Shown: in pieces, positions 20,739-33,030 of the stretch
Position numbering within the stretch: the first letter of the stretch is position 1
Layout: every line of letters starts with the position of its first letter
Assembly (NCBI GenBank): GCA_016648135.1
Contig: JADDOH010000524.1
Coordinates: 1 to 64,000 of the forward strand
DNA from: Agrypnia vestita
Lineage: Eukaryota > Arthropoda > Insecta > Trichoptera > Phryganeidae
Direction: 5' to 3'
Length of the DNA stretch: 64,000 bases
Translations under genes and position numbers: made by a program
The notes under the pieces: model-generated
Databases searched by the model: none
What the model saw: only the letters and a program-made list of their open reading frames with translations
Told to the model about the DNA's origin: nothing

Positions 20739-21221
20739 CGATTAGAAGCCTTCGAGATGTGTACCTACAGACGCGCCCTAGGAATTTCCTGGAGAGATCA
20801 CAATACAAATGAAGAGGTTCTCAGCAGGATCGACGAAACCAGGCACATTATGAATACCATCTCGAAAAGGCGTGCAAAATGGATGGGGAATATTTTACGC
20901 CACGAAAATCTGCTCAAAAATATACTGGAGGGAACGGTAGAGGGAAAGATTGCCAGAGGGCGCCCTCGCCCTGAATATCTTGAGCAAGTGTGCCAAGATA
21001 TGAATTGTGACTCCCACACAGAGCTGAAGAGCATCGCCGGAGACCGAGCAGAATGGAGAAGGAGATGTGCTTTGCTGCAAACCAATCCCACGAATTGAAA
21101 CCCAAGAAGGAAGGGTTATGTCAATTCTGTAATTTTTTGCTGTCTACTCTTTGTATTTCTAGTATATTTTATTATGTAAAAGATACTCCTGTGCCGTATA
21201 TTGAATAAATAAATAAATATT
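20739..21221 (+). mobile_element. RTE-like LINE 3' fragment
   Basis: Truncated at the 5' end. It encodes the RT C terminus (20739-21098): EAFEMCTYRRALGISWRDH, NEEVLSRIDETR and a KWMGNILRHENLLKNILEG block, typical of RTE-type LINEs. A 3' UTR and an (AAAT)n tail at 21205-21219 follow. An internal piece of the same family lies inside the MITE at 57942. Confidence 0.8.
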
Positions 21222-21282
21222 GAAGCACGTTGCTTAAATCGCTCAGGTTCGCACTAGATAACTCCGCACGTTATGTATATCG

Positions 21283-21500
21283 CTTGTCTCTGATCAATTC
21301 GCCTTTGTAAGGGCCACTGTCTCCGCTCCATACATCATCGCTGGCAGTATGTACGATTCAAAGGTTTTTCTTTTCAAAGGATTTAGGCTAATTGGGATCT
21401 TTTTGTTCTCGAAAATATGTTTGAGTTTGCCAAAAGCAGCCCAGATCATTTCTATTCGTCTTGGCAATTCTGCTGTTTGGTTTTCTTTGTTCATTTTTAT
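21283..21500 (-). pseudogene. RTE-like RT fragment
   Basis: Minus-strand remnant with RRIEMIWAAFGKLKHIFENK and SYILPAMMYGAETVALT. The order and wording match the region after the RT palm in RTE-type LINEs. Both ends are missing. The orientation is opposite to the neighbour at 20739. Confidence 0.7.
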
Positions 21501-24500
21501 CTTATGTCCCGGGTATATATACCTTCTTTCTACACCTTTAAATCTGTTAAAAAGCCCATTGCCGCATTTTTGGACAGCGTCTTTGTGTTAAATTATTTTA
21601 AAATACTGATTTTTATTCTGAAGAACAACGAGCAAATGCTCTCCAGCTTCTGTACCCGCATGTTGGAATAGCTCTTCAATTTATTGGTGCAAAACAGATT
21701 GAAGTGGACTCGAGTAGAGTGGAGTCTTGATTTGGGTGCTCTATAAGGTGACAAAGGGCCTTGAAATGGAGAGAACTCATATTTCGTTATTGCTTGGGTT
21801 AATCCTGACTTCATGATGGGTATCAATTATATTTGACTATTAAGAAAACGAAAAAGTAAATACGCGGAATATTGAAGAACTCTACAGTTACGCAAAAATG
21901 CTAACCATGTATAAAAAAATATTGCACTCAACCACAAATTGCTGTTAAGAACGACATGAATACTTGTATTTATTATGTTCAAAATATGTTTGTACAAACA
22001 AATAACAGTACAGTATTCAAGAGGATTAGATCAGGTTTATTAGACAACACTTAACATTAAATATTAACGTTTCACAATAAATTTGGACTTTCGAGAAAAG
22101 ACAGATCGAAAAACTTAAAATAACGCAAACTGACATTGAAAGATGTACATTTGGTATCACTCAAAGAGTCCGCAAAAGAAACGTGTGTTAAGAGAACACA
22201 CAAGAGTAGTCGATATGACTATAACGTTGTTTTAAGTTAATAAGCTTACTTCACTGCACATAGATGGTCTTTGATTTGCTAATTTGCTGAAAAAATATTT
22301 GATTTATGCTGATCTTTTAATTCGCAACGGCGTAATAATGAAAGTAATTTACAGCGCAGAATTAATGATGATTAAACAATGTCTTCGCATCATTTATCAA
22401 CTGATGTGAACTTTACAGTAGGCGAATTTCGAAATTATTCATTTAAAGTTTTTTTACCGCGCGTGAAAAAAACAACGGTAAGTTCTTTAAAATTATTTAG
22501 CAAAGTGACTTTGCAAAAAATGTCAGCAAACACAACCCTGTCTGCGCGTGACCCAACCCTGTTTCTCGAGTGTATGACAAACTTTCAGCGGATCTGACTC
22601 AAACCGGTTTTATTAAATAAAGGAGATAAACTTTGCAAATAAACACATTAGTTCCAGTACCCCGGGTCCAGACCTCGCAACAGCTGCAGACGATAGCGGT
22701 GAAATTGCAGCACAAGGTGCAAAAGAACCAAACAATCGCGAGCTTGTTCATCTCGTGGTGTGACTTGAGTGAAACACCCTTTGATAAAATTATTACTTTT
22801 GATCTCACGATATCGGAACGAGCTTTTATTGAATAAGTTATATTTATTGCAGTTGCTCATTGTCAGTAACAAGGGATGCTTTCAATAATGGCCTCCTGAA
22901 TCCCAATGAATGGATGTTTTCCATTTTTCTACATCGTGCTTTCATTTTCTCGGTGAGTACTTTAGGCACTCGAGCAATATCAATTGCAGTCACTTTCCGG
23001 ATGGGCGTACTGCACATCTGCGGTTGAATTGAAACCAGTCGGCTGGTGGATAAATTTACTACAAACTAATTGGATGATACAAACCTTTGCATACGCCAGC
23101 GGTCTCCTGGGTCAACCACACGACCATGTTAAGAGTTACTAAGACGCATGGATACGTCAAGAGAACTCTTAACAATTATCGAACGAATAAAAACTACATA
23201 ATTCGATGCATTCCGAAGCAAATCGATGGAATCAATAAAAATATGACGGGAATAAAAGGAAGGGAAATGGAAGGTAAACGGGAAGGGTTGCTTGGACTGT
23301 ACACGATTGAAGGTCTTGTCTTATCGATCTTTATTGAATTACGAAAATGGATTGGCAAATACACAATGTCTATACACCTGGTCATACGCGAGGTGCTTGG
23401 AGCCGATTTTACTTGATGGTGACGAGAATACTCCGGAGATGAAGGTTGATATTCGGTGATACATAAGCCGGGCGATAGGGTTCTACTAGTCGAAAACTGA
23501 TAAAAGTGAACTTAGGAAGGTGGATAGGATGAAGAGAGGGAGTGGGTCGTGACGTAAATGCCAACAATGATGCAAATGTTATCTCTTATAACCCACTGTC
23601 CGCGATTTGTGGGTAGGTCGCCCGCATAAAGGTGGTAACTTGTAGCAGCCGGTGATGACTAGTAAAGATAGATGGCCAAAGGGGAAGATGCCATCTCCAA
23701 CTCGGAATCGAAGATGGAGCAGAATCGCCAAGAACATGAAGATATCACAACTCGGAGAACCTCAGTGATGTAATAAGGGAACCGACTGGAGATACATACT
23801 CCTGTAAAGTAGAAAATAAAATGCAGCATAGTGTTATGAGGAAATAGATATTCAAGATGGTGAATTCGCAATGATAAAACATAGTCACCAACCTTCGGTA
23901 GATCTCTGCTATTGACTCTAATGACATTTTTAACAAGGACAATACAAAGATAAATAAATATACTCATTACTACAGGAATTTAAGTAGGTATCCGTCAACA
24001 TGTGCTATTGTACTACGTTGTGTGTATTCGCTAAGATACAAACCACGGTGTCGTGTTTTTGTGTCGCGTCATATCGCCAGAGCGGTAAATTACCTGCAGG
24101 TTTTACGAAACACCGGCAGTGGCCGCGAAGTAGCTTTAATGTTAATTGTATTAGAAAAAATAATATTTATTTGTTTTTGTTAATTTCGCTCAACGTTAGT
24201 TCCTATTCGTTGGAATGTGTTTTGTTAATAATTTCAAGGTGCTCAACAAACATGTTTCGGTCTTGGTCTGCAAAATGTCATTTCATTTTTATTTAGTTGA
24301 ATATTGGAATATAAAATGACATTAGATAATATATTGACCTGTTGTAAGTTTATGTTGGAAATTTTTTATATCTTGTTTTGTTACTTTTGCTGCACGTTTA
24401 ATTTTCTCTAACTTCATTGAAGTCTGGAATTGGCAAAAAATTATTAAAGTTGACTGAATGTGATGGAAATGCATCGTTAGGCGCAAAGCTACGTTCGACA

Positions 24501-24534
24501 GAGTGAAGAATGCACTGAAACGAAATGCAGGCAA
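21501..24534. other. Long spacer with no recognised gene
   Basis: About 3 kb of AT-rich DNA. The open frames in it (22379, 22599, 23087, 23659, 24000) are short, partly overlapping on opposite strands, and match nothing I know. 22630-22760 is somewhat GC-richer and open on both strands, without a recognised domain. Confidence 0.4.
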
Positions 24535-24733
24535 TGGAATAATGAAGAAAGGATCGCTGAGATGGTTTGGTCATGTGGAACGTACGAACGAGGAAAGCAG
24601 CTAAAACAGAGGGCATCCTAGAAAGACCTGGCATGGTAAAATGGCCATGTTCAGAGCTTCAACAATCGAAGAGCGTGCATGAGAAGAGAGAGCAAAAATG
24701 GAGTGCCAGGGTAGAAGAATAGACGTTCTATAG
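24535..24733 (+). pseudogene. RTE-like LINE C-terminal remnant
   Basis: Plus-strand reading gives LRWFGHVERTNEE and then, after stops, GHPRKTWHGKM. This is the usual RTE order of a WFGHVER block followed by GRPRKTW. Several stop codons and no intact frame. Confidence 0.6.
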
Positions 24734-25017
24734 ACATTGGTTAATAAATTACTTAGATATTTAGTTATATAGATATGGTTAATAAGTTGGTCAACTAGAT
24801 ATTCAGATCCTGCGGAGTCATTATAATAGCACAACTATTTACTATTTGCCCATAGTTAAAATAACTGTAACTACGGATTATGATATTATTGATACCAGCT
24901 GAAATCAATTTATTTAAAGAATTGTCTAAGTCGTCTCATATACTTTTAATAGCTCATTGCAGTCACAAATGATACTCACTGCAGAAGACTATTTACATGT
25001 GTTTCATTTAACTATAC

Positions 25018-25588
25018 CAGTGTTTTTCAAACCGTGGAACACTAGTGTCTTCCTAGTGTATCAACCAAGATTTACCTATAAAGAGTAGAATTATATTAAA
25101 CCTTTTTAAAACCCTCAACCATGACGACAATTGGCAGATATATTAACAACAAGCTAAGCATAATTACTTGATTATATTTTGGCATTCAGGGGTATTAAAA
25201 CATGTTAGACACTGGATGTAGTGAAGATTGACCCACCCTAGACCCACCAGACCCGGGGCCGTTCTACGAGCAAATGCTCCTATATCTTCCCCACTCTTCC
25301 GCCATTCAGATTGGCATTATTTTGATGCTGTTTACGCCGCAGAAAAACCGCACAAACCACTTCATTGTCTCTGGGATGCATTGAAGGGTCAAGAATTTAT
25401 TTCAAAGATAATAGAAAAGTGTGCTATGAACTTTTCCCAGGATTTCGGAAGTAGTGTGTGCGATGGGCGCTAAGATGTTCAGTATGATGGAAGACTGACT
25501 GTTTCATCTATGTCGGTGCTTAATTGAATAATATTACATCGCATTGTGGTCAGAGAGCCGCCTTGGTAAAAAATATTGAAGAACACTG
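25018..25588. mobile_element. hAT-like non-autonomous element
   Basis: Left end CAGTGTTTTTCAA; the right end reads CAGTGTTCTTCAA on the other strand. Flanking 8-mers AACTATAC (25010-25017) and CACTAGAC (25589-25596) agree at six of eight positions, as an aged hAT 8-bp target duplication would. The inside holds a GC-richer open frame (25228-25473, containing DWHYFDAVYAAEKPHKPLH) that I cannot assign; it is not an evident hAT transposase. Confidence 0.6.
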
Positions 25589-26485
25589 CACTAGACGTAT
25601 TATTCCGCGCAGCTGACGACGGGACCCTCGCGGACAGTAGACTGCAGACAGTCACTGTACCTACGCACGTATCATGGCGTGGTGAATATCCGCTGCTTAT
25701 CCTTGCAGATGGGGCCAGCTATGCGGGTGGCTCCAGCCAACACGCGCTCCGTATTACTAATTAGCTGTACGTAGGTACCGCGGTGCCCCTACTCCGAGCT
25801 GGGGGTCTCGGGATGGTGTTACAAAATCCTTCTCAAACAGGATCTTTGGACAAAAAATAAGTAAGTATTTTTACATTGGAATATTTTTGATGTGTAACAT
25901 CTTTCCTTTCGAATTGGTCAAATTAAATAGCGCGAGTTGGCCGTCAGATGGTACCAATTAATTATTCGATGTAAAAAGTAACTTAACACGAATTAAACTT
26001 AACTTTTCTTTAATTAATACTATATCGCAATATATCATTCATTTATGAATACGTAATTATCGCTGGGAAACACGTATTCAACATTCACTAGAACATTCCA
26101 TCCAATTCTCGCAGTGTTAATCGCTCTGGTTTATTTCGCCACTTAGATATTCCGCTCGATTACTCGCTTTATTTATCGCCTCGATCACCTTACGACTGGC
26201 AACACTCGGTATCGTCTTGCGGCTCGTGGCCAACTTCGCACTGAACGAACTGTCAATTAAGACAACTCAACTGCGCCGCGGCAGTTACGTATTTACGGTA
26301 GTTACGTATTTATACCTAAATGCTGGTATTTTTACACTTTCCAGATTATTCTTGTGTTAAGGAGAATATCTTCGTCGCTTCTCAATTGATCCGGGTGTTT
26401 CTAGACGTTTTTACACATTATCCACACATTATCAAATTTTGAAAGTTCTACATGTGTTCAAATCTATGAATCTTTCGTTTAATAG
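25589..26485. other. Spacer with a GC-rich island
   Basis: 25600-25800 is GC-rich with an unassigned 62-codon frame. 25888-25915 repeats the left end of family X (TGTAACATCTTTCC). 25960-26400 has a possible LTR-like composition, but no ends can be fixed. Confidence 0.4.
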
Positions 26486-26725
26486 AGTGTTAGTTAAATT
26501 AGTATAAACCACAACCAGATTTTAGGTCTGCCGGTTTCTAGACGTACCCGTCTCTTCGTCAGGACCAACACTACACTACTATGTTCACAACACTATACAC
26601 CACAACCATAGTACTGTTAACCTTTCACCACCAGCATGCACTAACTTGCTTACAGAACAATCAGGAATCTACGAGGGAGAGGGAGTGAGAGGGGGCGGGG
26701 TCTAGTGTGGGTGTCACCAAATCTT
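26486..26725 (-). mobile_element. Penelope-like element 3' end, copy with hammerhead motif
   Basis: Homologous over its length to 50382-50655 on the same strand. In the other copy the minus-strand frame ends DPAPSHSLSPS just before the shared 3' sequence. Here the corresponding coding end is at about 26680-26715. The fragment runs to AGAGTGTTAGTTAAATTAG at its lower end. Confidence 0.65.
26525..26566 (-). ncRNA. Hammerhead-ribozyme-like motif (Penelope-associated)
   Basis: On the minus strand: stem I GGTC/GACC (26563-26566 with 26525-26528), core CTGACGA (26556-26562), stem II AGACG/CGTCT, GAAA (26535-26538), stem III CCGG, and GCA in the place of the cleavage-type GTA. The core is consensus; the cleavage triplet is changed. 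Confidence 0.7.
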
Positions 26726-26957
26726 TCGTTTATTTCAATGGACTGTGCTAGTGGCATCTGTAGTATTTTCTTGTGAAGTACCTAGTATACATAGATTTTC
26801 GCAGTTGATAACGATACCTATATGTGACTGTGAATGTGTTTCTAAAACATACCTACATATAAAAATAGTTTTAAAATTTTCGTAGTAGAAAATATATCGT
26901 GGATGCTAACATTTTTATTTATTTATTTATTTTTATTTATTTAATTAATAATATATA

Positions 26958-27380
26958 TAGGGTATACCAGAGCTAGCAGCAGAAATTTGGTCGGTAGATT
27001 CCTGACTATGTTATGAGTCTAAAATATTCAAGCGACCATGACCATGATAGTTATGGAGATATGCAATATCAAAGTTTGCATTTTTTTCAATATTTCTGAC
27101 TTACTTTTTGCAAAAAGTTGAACTATCATTACAGTAACTTATATCGATTATGAAAAATTCATTTGCTTCAATACAACTTAAAATAAAATGATAAAAACCT
27201 TGTAAAAAATGACTTTCCATTCAATTTTTGCAAAGTTTTTATCATTTTATTCGACTTTATTTGATATTGCATATCTCCATAACTATTGATATTAGGCCAT
27301 GGTTGCTTGAAAATTTTAGACTCATAACATAGGCAGGAATCTACCTGCCATGTTTCTGCTGCTAGCTCTGGTACACTCTG
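26958..27380. mobile_element. TA-flanked foldback MITE, copy 1
   Basis: A near-palindrome: the first half (CCAGAGCTAGCAGCAGAAA, then TTCCTGACTATGTTATGAG) is repeated inverted in the second half, ending CTGGTACACTCTG followed by TA. No coding capacity. Related to 38816, 44386-44924 and 57942-58740. TA duplication and CAGGG-type ends suggest a Tc1/mariner-driven family. Confidence 0.8.
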
Positions 27381-27383
27381 TAT

Positions 27384-27993
27384 AATATATCATTACAAAG
27401 ATACCTTAAAAATATTTATAATTCTTTTTTTTGTATGTGTAGGTATAGGTACCTCACCAAAAAGAATTACGAATCTTGTGTGTGGTGGGGAAGACATTTC
27501 TCGTCGTTTCGTAATACGATCCTTGCAGACACAATCTGGAGGAAGTAAGTCCCGATTTGAAGAAACCACCAAGCGAATACGGGCGTCTCGATCAGCAGTA
27601 CCGCCGACACCTGACCTGAAATCTGAAGAGTCAGGGCTTCACCTGTTCTCTGAGATTTTGCGCAAGGTGTGTCGGATTTCCATGTTCAGGTTTTGGTGAG
27701 TGCAGTAATGTAGTTTGCGGGAGAAAGGACGGCTGCGGCTGTCTTTCTCCAATAAATATACGATTAAGCCACTTTCGATGCTGACTTACAACGCTGTTGA
27801 CCGTGCCCAGGGCCGGAGGAGCTGGCGGGGCGAGGCCGTGGGGCGACGCTTTCGAGGAGCGCAAAAATAATAAAATTTAAGTAATTTTTAGTAAAGATTA
27901 TAATAATAACTGGCTATATCCCATCACAAATGCCGTACTTTGATTATACATTTCTTATTTTTTCACGGGGAACATTTTTACACAGGGGTTTTT
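27384..27993. other. Spacer with a short repeat
   Basis: CTCACCAAAAAGAATTACG near 27452 recurs, inverted, near 61830-61866 (TTCTTTTTGGTGAGG). A 73-codon frame at 27478-27699 sits in GC-richer sequence; no domain is recognised. Confidence 0.4.
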
Positions 27994-29114
27994 GATGCGC
28001 GTAACATCTTTCCTCTCGCTTTCCTGCAATCGTGAAAAAATATGGAATTTCATTTAATCAATAAACGCAATTTACTTTAATTTACTTTAATTGACTTATT
28101 TACAGTTTTGTTTGTTCATATATGTATATAATTTATACTTAATTTACTTTACTTTACTTATATTTTTATTCTTATTTACTTTATTTATTATTTTTTATTT
28201 ACTTTATATACTTTTTACTCTAAATTACTTTACTTTATTTTTCTTTTATTCTTCTAATTACGTAACCATGAAATTAAATATTTAAAAGGAGTCTCAATGA
28301 ATGGAATGGAATGGCTACTTACCTCAGAACAGGTATTTTTTTGTATCTAGCGAGGTAGGCAACGATAAAGGCCTGCATACAAAAAATTGTATATTGTATT
28401 TGTTGCTATCTTATTCATAAACTCTGTAAATATTCTTAACATTAATTATGTTTTGATGCAAGCTGTTTTAAAAGTTATTGAACTAATAAACGCCGATTTA
28501 TCGGCACTGAAACTGAAAACTGAGCACTCGCCATGGAAAAAAATCATCGTTTATAAACAAATCAATGTCCAGCAAGTGCCATCACAGCGAAGACACACAC
28601 TACCAGCCAATGCTTCTGATTTTGTATATATGTTGCGAGGCTGGTATCAAGCGTGTGGATGTTGATATATCTATCCTATGATATATCTAAACTATCCAAT
28701 AGATACTTTTTTTTTTTACATATGTTAACAATAGCTACCCTTAATGATTTACATTCTCAAATTTTATGTAATTTATGTGATTATTTTTAAATATTTAATC
28801 AAGTTTTCATATAATATGTATGGCGGCACACTACCACCATCTATGAAAATAAATAAAAACATATAATTGACCAAACACATTTCTAAACAAAATGCGTATG
28901 TAGATATACTGTACCTACCTAGTGCAGCAAAATTCAATAATAAATAAATGAACATACATTTTCTTGACTAGTATTTACTAATTAAAAAATATATAGGTAT
29001 TAGCTTTTTAAAATGTTGATGTTAATTTCTGTTACCGCTGCTTAATTGACATTTTTAATTGTGATATGTCAAATGTTACACATCATATGCGACTACTGTA
29101 AGGCTCACTCGTTT
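27994..29114 (+). mobile_element. Unclassified repeat family X, long copy
   Basis: Left end GCGTAACATCTTTCCTCTCG; right end CGACTACTGTAAGGCTCACT. Shares both ends and a long right part with 41961-42636 and, inverted, 56286-56936. TGATGTGTAACAT-like words near both ends are in inverted orientation. An extra piece inside (about 28400-28524) is itself shared with 44965-45093. TTTAC-rich low-complexity DNA fills 28140-28260. Confidence 0.65.
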
Positions 29115-29202
29115 TTTTTTTCAATTTTTACCTCACTATTTTATACCTCATCATTATTTGCGCCATCTGGTAGCGTTAATGGCGCTTGTTACTAACTGAC
29201 CG

Positions 29203-29370
29203 GATTACTAATTTTAAATGTTCTACATTTTAGATTTTATGTATCTATCTCTTCCAAAACAATGTTTCCTATAAATTTATAGGCCATGTTTCCTATAAAA
29301 TCTCAAATTCAGTACTTTGTAAATTAGTAATCCTCAATGATTGCGTAATTTTTTTTTTGGATATTGCTGC
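29203..29370. mobile_element. Small palindromic MITE, copy 1
   Basis: GGATTACTAATT at the left and AATTAGTAATCC at the right face each other. The right end GGATATTGCTGCC matches the copy at 37665-37863. Left outer part lost. Confidence 0.55.
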
Positions 29371-29619
29371 CTTTGCTGTTATACTTCATATTCTTTTCCA
29401 AGTTTTTTAGATTTATTAATTTCAAATTAAATATACGCTTGGAGGATATCAATTATGAATATCTCTGTGAGACGTACCGTGACAGACCTAATATTTCTGT
29501 AAAGGATCATAAATAACATGATTGATTGCCCCCCGATTGTTAGTCTGATCAACTTATATGCACCATCGAGGTCATCAAGACACAGTACATTATTCTATTT
29601 TAGATGAAATGTCAGAATC

Positions 29620-30025
29620 AATGCATTAGCAAACTCGGTAATCCCCAGATTACACTCTTTAGGGAATGAACATGCAGAGATGGTCGACATTTTTTCTGAT
29701 AGTATAACTGTGTATAGGACTAAATTGAAACAATTCTTTACGTCTCAACTATTATAAATGGTAAGGGATAAATACATTTTTATTTTTCTTCTGCCTGTTT
29801 TAACTTTTCTTTTTCACTTCTGTTTTTAATTTACTCAAATTTATTATATGTACTTTATCCTTTCAATTTACTGTAATCTTTATATCTACCCATCTGTCTT
29901 TTGTAATTTTTACTTGTAACTGTAACCTTGTACTTGAATCTTTTTGACTACATATCTGTCTTATGTTATTTTTTATATTGTGTATTTTGTAAAAGCCCAT
30001 ATAAGCGATAAATGAATAAATTTCA
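29620..30025 (+). mobile_element. Probable LINE 3' end
   Basis: A frame ending ...SDSITVYRTKLKQFFTSQLL and a stop at about 29754-29756 resembles the last residues of many LINE RTs. It is followed by a T-rich 3' UTR ending GTAAAAGCCCATATAAGCG and a TGAATAAAT tail. The short coding part makes this a tentative call. Confidence 0.45.
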
Positions 30026-30905
30026 TATATTTTATTTCTATCTCAAGTGCATTTTAAGATTTCTTTTAAATTGATGAACCTTTTCTCGTGGTAATCTATC
30101 GAAAATATGTATCAATACTTATTACATATCTAGACGTTATTTTAATATTTTGCTTTTTTAAATATGTATACAGGGTCGGTATTTTCTAGCTTATCTAAGG
30201 ACGGCAATGACTAGAAACGGCCCTGACACTTTTCCATAGTTACCGACTACAAGATGCTGCAGATGTTAAGCTTATTAAATAAATAATAATTCAATTCAAT
30301 TACGATTGCAGAACGTACTTTCAGAGATCTTTTACCTTCACCAAACAAATTGTGAGAACGTGCAAATCATACAGAATTTTAAACACAATATTTCTGTTTT
30401 CATTTTGTGTATTGCAGCTCGTGTGGAAGCAAAATTCTGACTGTCAATGAAAAAAATCGATTGATTTGTTAATTTTGAAAAAGGTTCACTTAGATTCTTT
30501 TTAGGTGACACAGTAAAAACTGTCACAAACACAGTCTACTAATGGTGTATGTATACTTACAGGTACCCGGCACGCTGCCATGTCGAGAACGCAACAAGAA
30601 AATGTTGCCTGTCTTGCTAGCGTGAATTTATGGTATTGTAAGAGAAGCAACTCAAAAATATTTCATGTTGTTGATAGGATAGATATTATGAAATATTTTT
30701 TTCGCTTTGAGAAGTGTTTCAAACGGTAGAGGTTAAGAAAGAACTTTTATATATATAAGAAAGACATTTATATCTCATTTTTTTATAACCAGAGATAGTT
30801 TGGAGTGGATTTGCCTATTTTAATAACCACAGATGAAAAAATCAAGGATTTAAAATTAATTTAAACTACATCATAATGCAAAAAATAATTATTAAAACGA
30901 TTCTC
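30026..30905. other. AT-rich spacer
   Basis: No gene or repeat recognised. Confidence 0.4.
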
Positions 30906-31012
30906 AAAAAACCTTATGACTATCCTATTTACAGTAAGATAGTCATAAGGTTTTTTGACGGTACATTACATTCTTGAAATAAATCATATATTTCAAGAAT
31001 TTAATGTACCGT
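30906..31012. repeat. Two adjacent long hairpins
   Basis: Hairpin 1: 30906-30924 pairs perfectly with 30938-30956 (19-bp stem around CCTTATGACTATC, 13-base loop). Hairpin 2: 30958-30981 pairs with 30989-31012 (24-bp stem, one mismatch, 7-base loop). Only one base separates them. An open frame (30955-31191) runs through hairpin 2 and beyond; its later residues (LCQIYKEYFI...SSRHRR) have a LINE-like flavour but are not assignable. Confidence 0.85.
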
Positions 31013-31635
31013 TACTCACAAAAATATACAAAACAAACTCCCTATGCCAAATTTACAAAGAATATTTTATAAATAAATCTCACCCCTCAGACTGTTTAAG
31101 TAGTAGACATAGAAGAAAGGGACAAATAAAGGTACTATCTTTAAGAACCACCATGGCACAACATCATTATACATACTTGAGAGTTAAATGATACAATACG
31201 TTGCTGTCGCAAAACAAATTTCAAGAAAGGAACATTCCAAAATACATATATATATAAATATAGATATAGTTTATAAATATAGTTTAAGAAAGAAGTCAAA
31301 TCCTTGATTTTCGACAACGATGAATTGTAACATTGCCCACATGTCGCTTTTATACCTTAATTCTTTAGTTCTTCTTTTATGATTTATACTTTAATACTTT
31401 AATTCGTTTTATTCTTTGGTTTTTAGGGCCACCAACTCACCGTAGGTAGCGAGCATGTCAAAATAAAGGCCCTTTTCAGGGCCACCAATAAGTATTTGAT
31501 TTGTCAAATTATGTACGGCAAATCTATGAAAGAGAAGTGTTGCGCTTTTTCCTCTCTACGTATGGTATCCTCTCTGTATCCCGAAATAATAGTAAGATAG
31601 TTTGATAGTAATAATGCAGGATATTAGTATTATAT
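31013..31635. other. Spacer with possible LINE remnant
   Basis: The frame from 30955 ends at 31191. GGGCCACCAA words occur twice (31428 and 31480). No further assignment. Confidence 0.35.
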
Positions 31636-32212
31636 TGTAACGAGGCTAAATAAAGAATCACGCACTTCTGTCAAAGTGACGGTTGTTTGAAGTTGGCACA
31701 ATACTACCGAAGGATCTGGAATCACCTCCGACTTTCGAGAGACATCCCCAAAAGTCTGGAAAACGCGAGGAACTTCTCGAAAATTCGATAACAGCGTTGG
31801 CCAGTATAAATACGACACGCGGGAGTAACCTATGTTATTTTCCGTGCGCGTTCACAGCGATAATACAAGCGAAGTTAGCCGCGTGCTGCGGGTTAGTCCG
31901 GCCAAGCGAGCGGTAGCGGCGAGAAGACAGTGGTGCCAAGCGAGCGGATATTCGACAGCGATTCTAGAAAGTTCTTACGTGGCGAGATAAACCGAAGCGA
32001 AATGAATAAATGAATGAATAAAAGAAATGAATGAAGTGCGGAAATTGATGAAATATTCTAGTGAACAGTGAAAATAGTGGAATAATAATTAGTTTACATT
32101 TAATAGCGATAAGTGACCTTGTACGTTAGTTTAATTAATTAATCGGTATTCAATAAATCCTGTATTAAATCCCAGGGTTTTTTTAATTCCTCCTGCAGCC
32201 ACGACCCGTGAT
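31636..32212 (+). repeat. Probable solo LTR (Ty3/gypsy-like)
   Basis: Starts TGTAACGAGG and ends near CCCGTGATA, with ATAT on both sides (31632-31635 and 32213-32216) as a possible 4-bp duplication. It has a TATA box TATAAATA at 31805-31812 and AATAAA signals near 32148. It is GC-richer than its flanks. No internal coding region is next to it, so it would be a solo LTR. Confidence 0.55.
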
Positions 32213-32216
32213 AATA

Positions 32217-32694
32217 TTTAAAAGTACCTAAATGAATGTTCAAAAGTGGGATCATGTTCATATTCAGATATCAATACATTTAGATAGATATCGTGTTTTT
32301 TCTTTGTTATGACGCGAATTATCGTTCCTTCTTGGCAGAGCAGCTACGTGATGAGATAGAGATGGCCTCGGTACGAAGAACTGACTCCTATACCAGACGT
32401 AAGACCTGCTTAGATGGAATAATGCGGAATTTCAGTTTTCCAACGAAGTTTTACGATCGGTGAGAATATTTATAATTGTAATATCTTACACTTGATAACT
32501 TTAATTCAATTCCAAAATTACTCGCGGCTATCGGCTACGACATAACTGATTGACCAAAGAACAACAAAAATACATTTGTTTTTTTATTTTTTATATTCTG
32601 TATTCTTAAAATAGGTAATATAATAAAATTTATATTTCCTAATATATACATTGTAAAATATCATTTATAAATATGTAAAATGTCAAATATATTT
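32217..32694. other. Spacer
   Basis: No gene or repeat recognised. Confidence 0.4.
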
Positions 32695-33030
32695 CTAATC
32701 AAAAGTACGTATCACAAACTCTGTTAGTTTTTTCTTGAAAATTTTCATATTTTTTTGATCTCTAATATCGTCTGGCAGATTCACATACAACTTCATCCCA
32801 CTGTACATCACAGAAGTTGGCGATCTTTTTTTCTTTCTGAATGGCAATCTTATTGCATCTTTTTTTCTTGTACAATGGTCATGTTCATGTTGGTTTTCTC
32901 TTACTTTTCTTACTAATTCAAATGTATTGTTGTGTCCATTAACAATTTTGTATATACGTATATAAATAGACGTTGTGGCGAGCAATTGTTGACGAGAAAT
33001 TTCCCGCACACTAATACAACTAATACACAA
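32695..33030 (-). pseudogene. LINE RT C-terminal fragment (CR1/Jockey-like)
   Basis: Minus strand, 111 codons open. Features are SIYIRIYKIVNG, then HDHCTRKKDAIRLPFRKKK and YSGMKLYVNLPDDIRD followed by FKKKLTEFV before the stop. The order of an Asn/Arg block, a leucine-proline motif and a final FKKKL helix is the common end of CR1-like and related LINE RTs. The 5' part is missing; 3' UTR-like AT-rich DNA lies at lower coordinates. Confidence 0.7.

Noticed and set aside
21501..24534. Host exons among the short frames
   Set aside because: No domain, no consistent splice sites, frames overlap on both strands, and length fits chance in AT-rich DNA.
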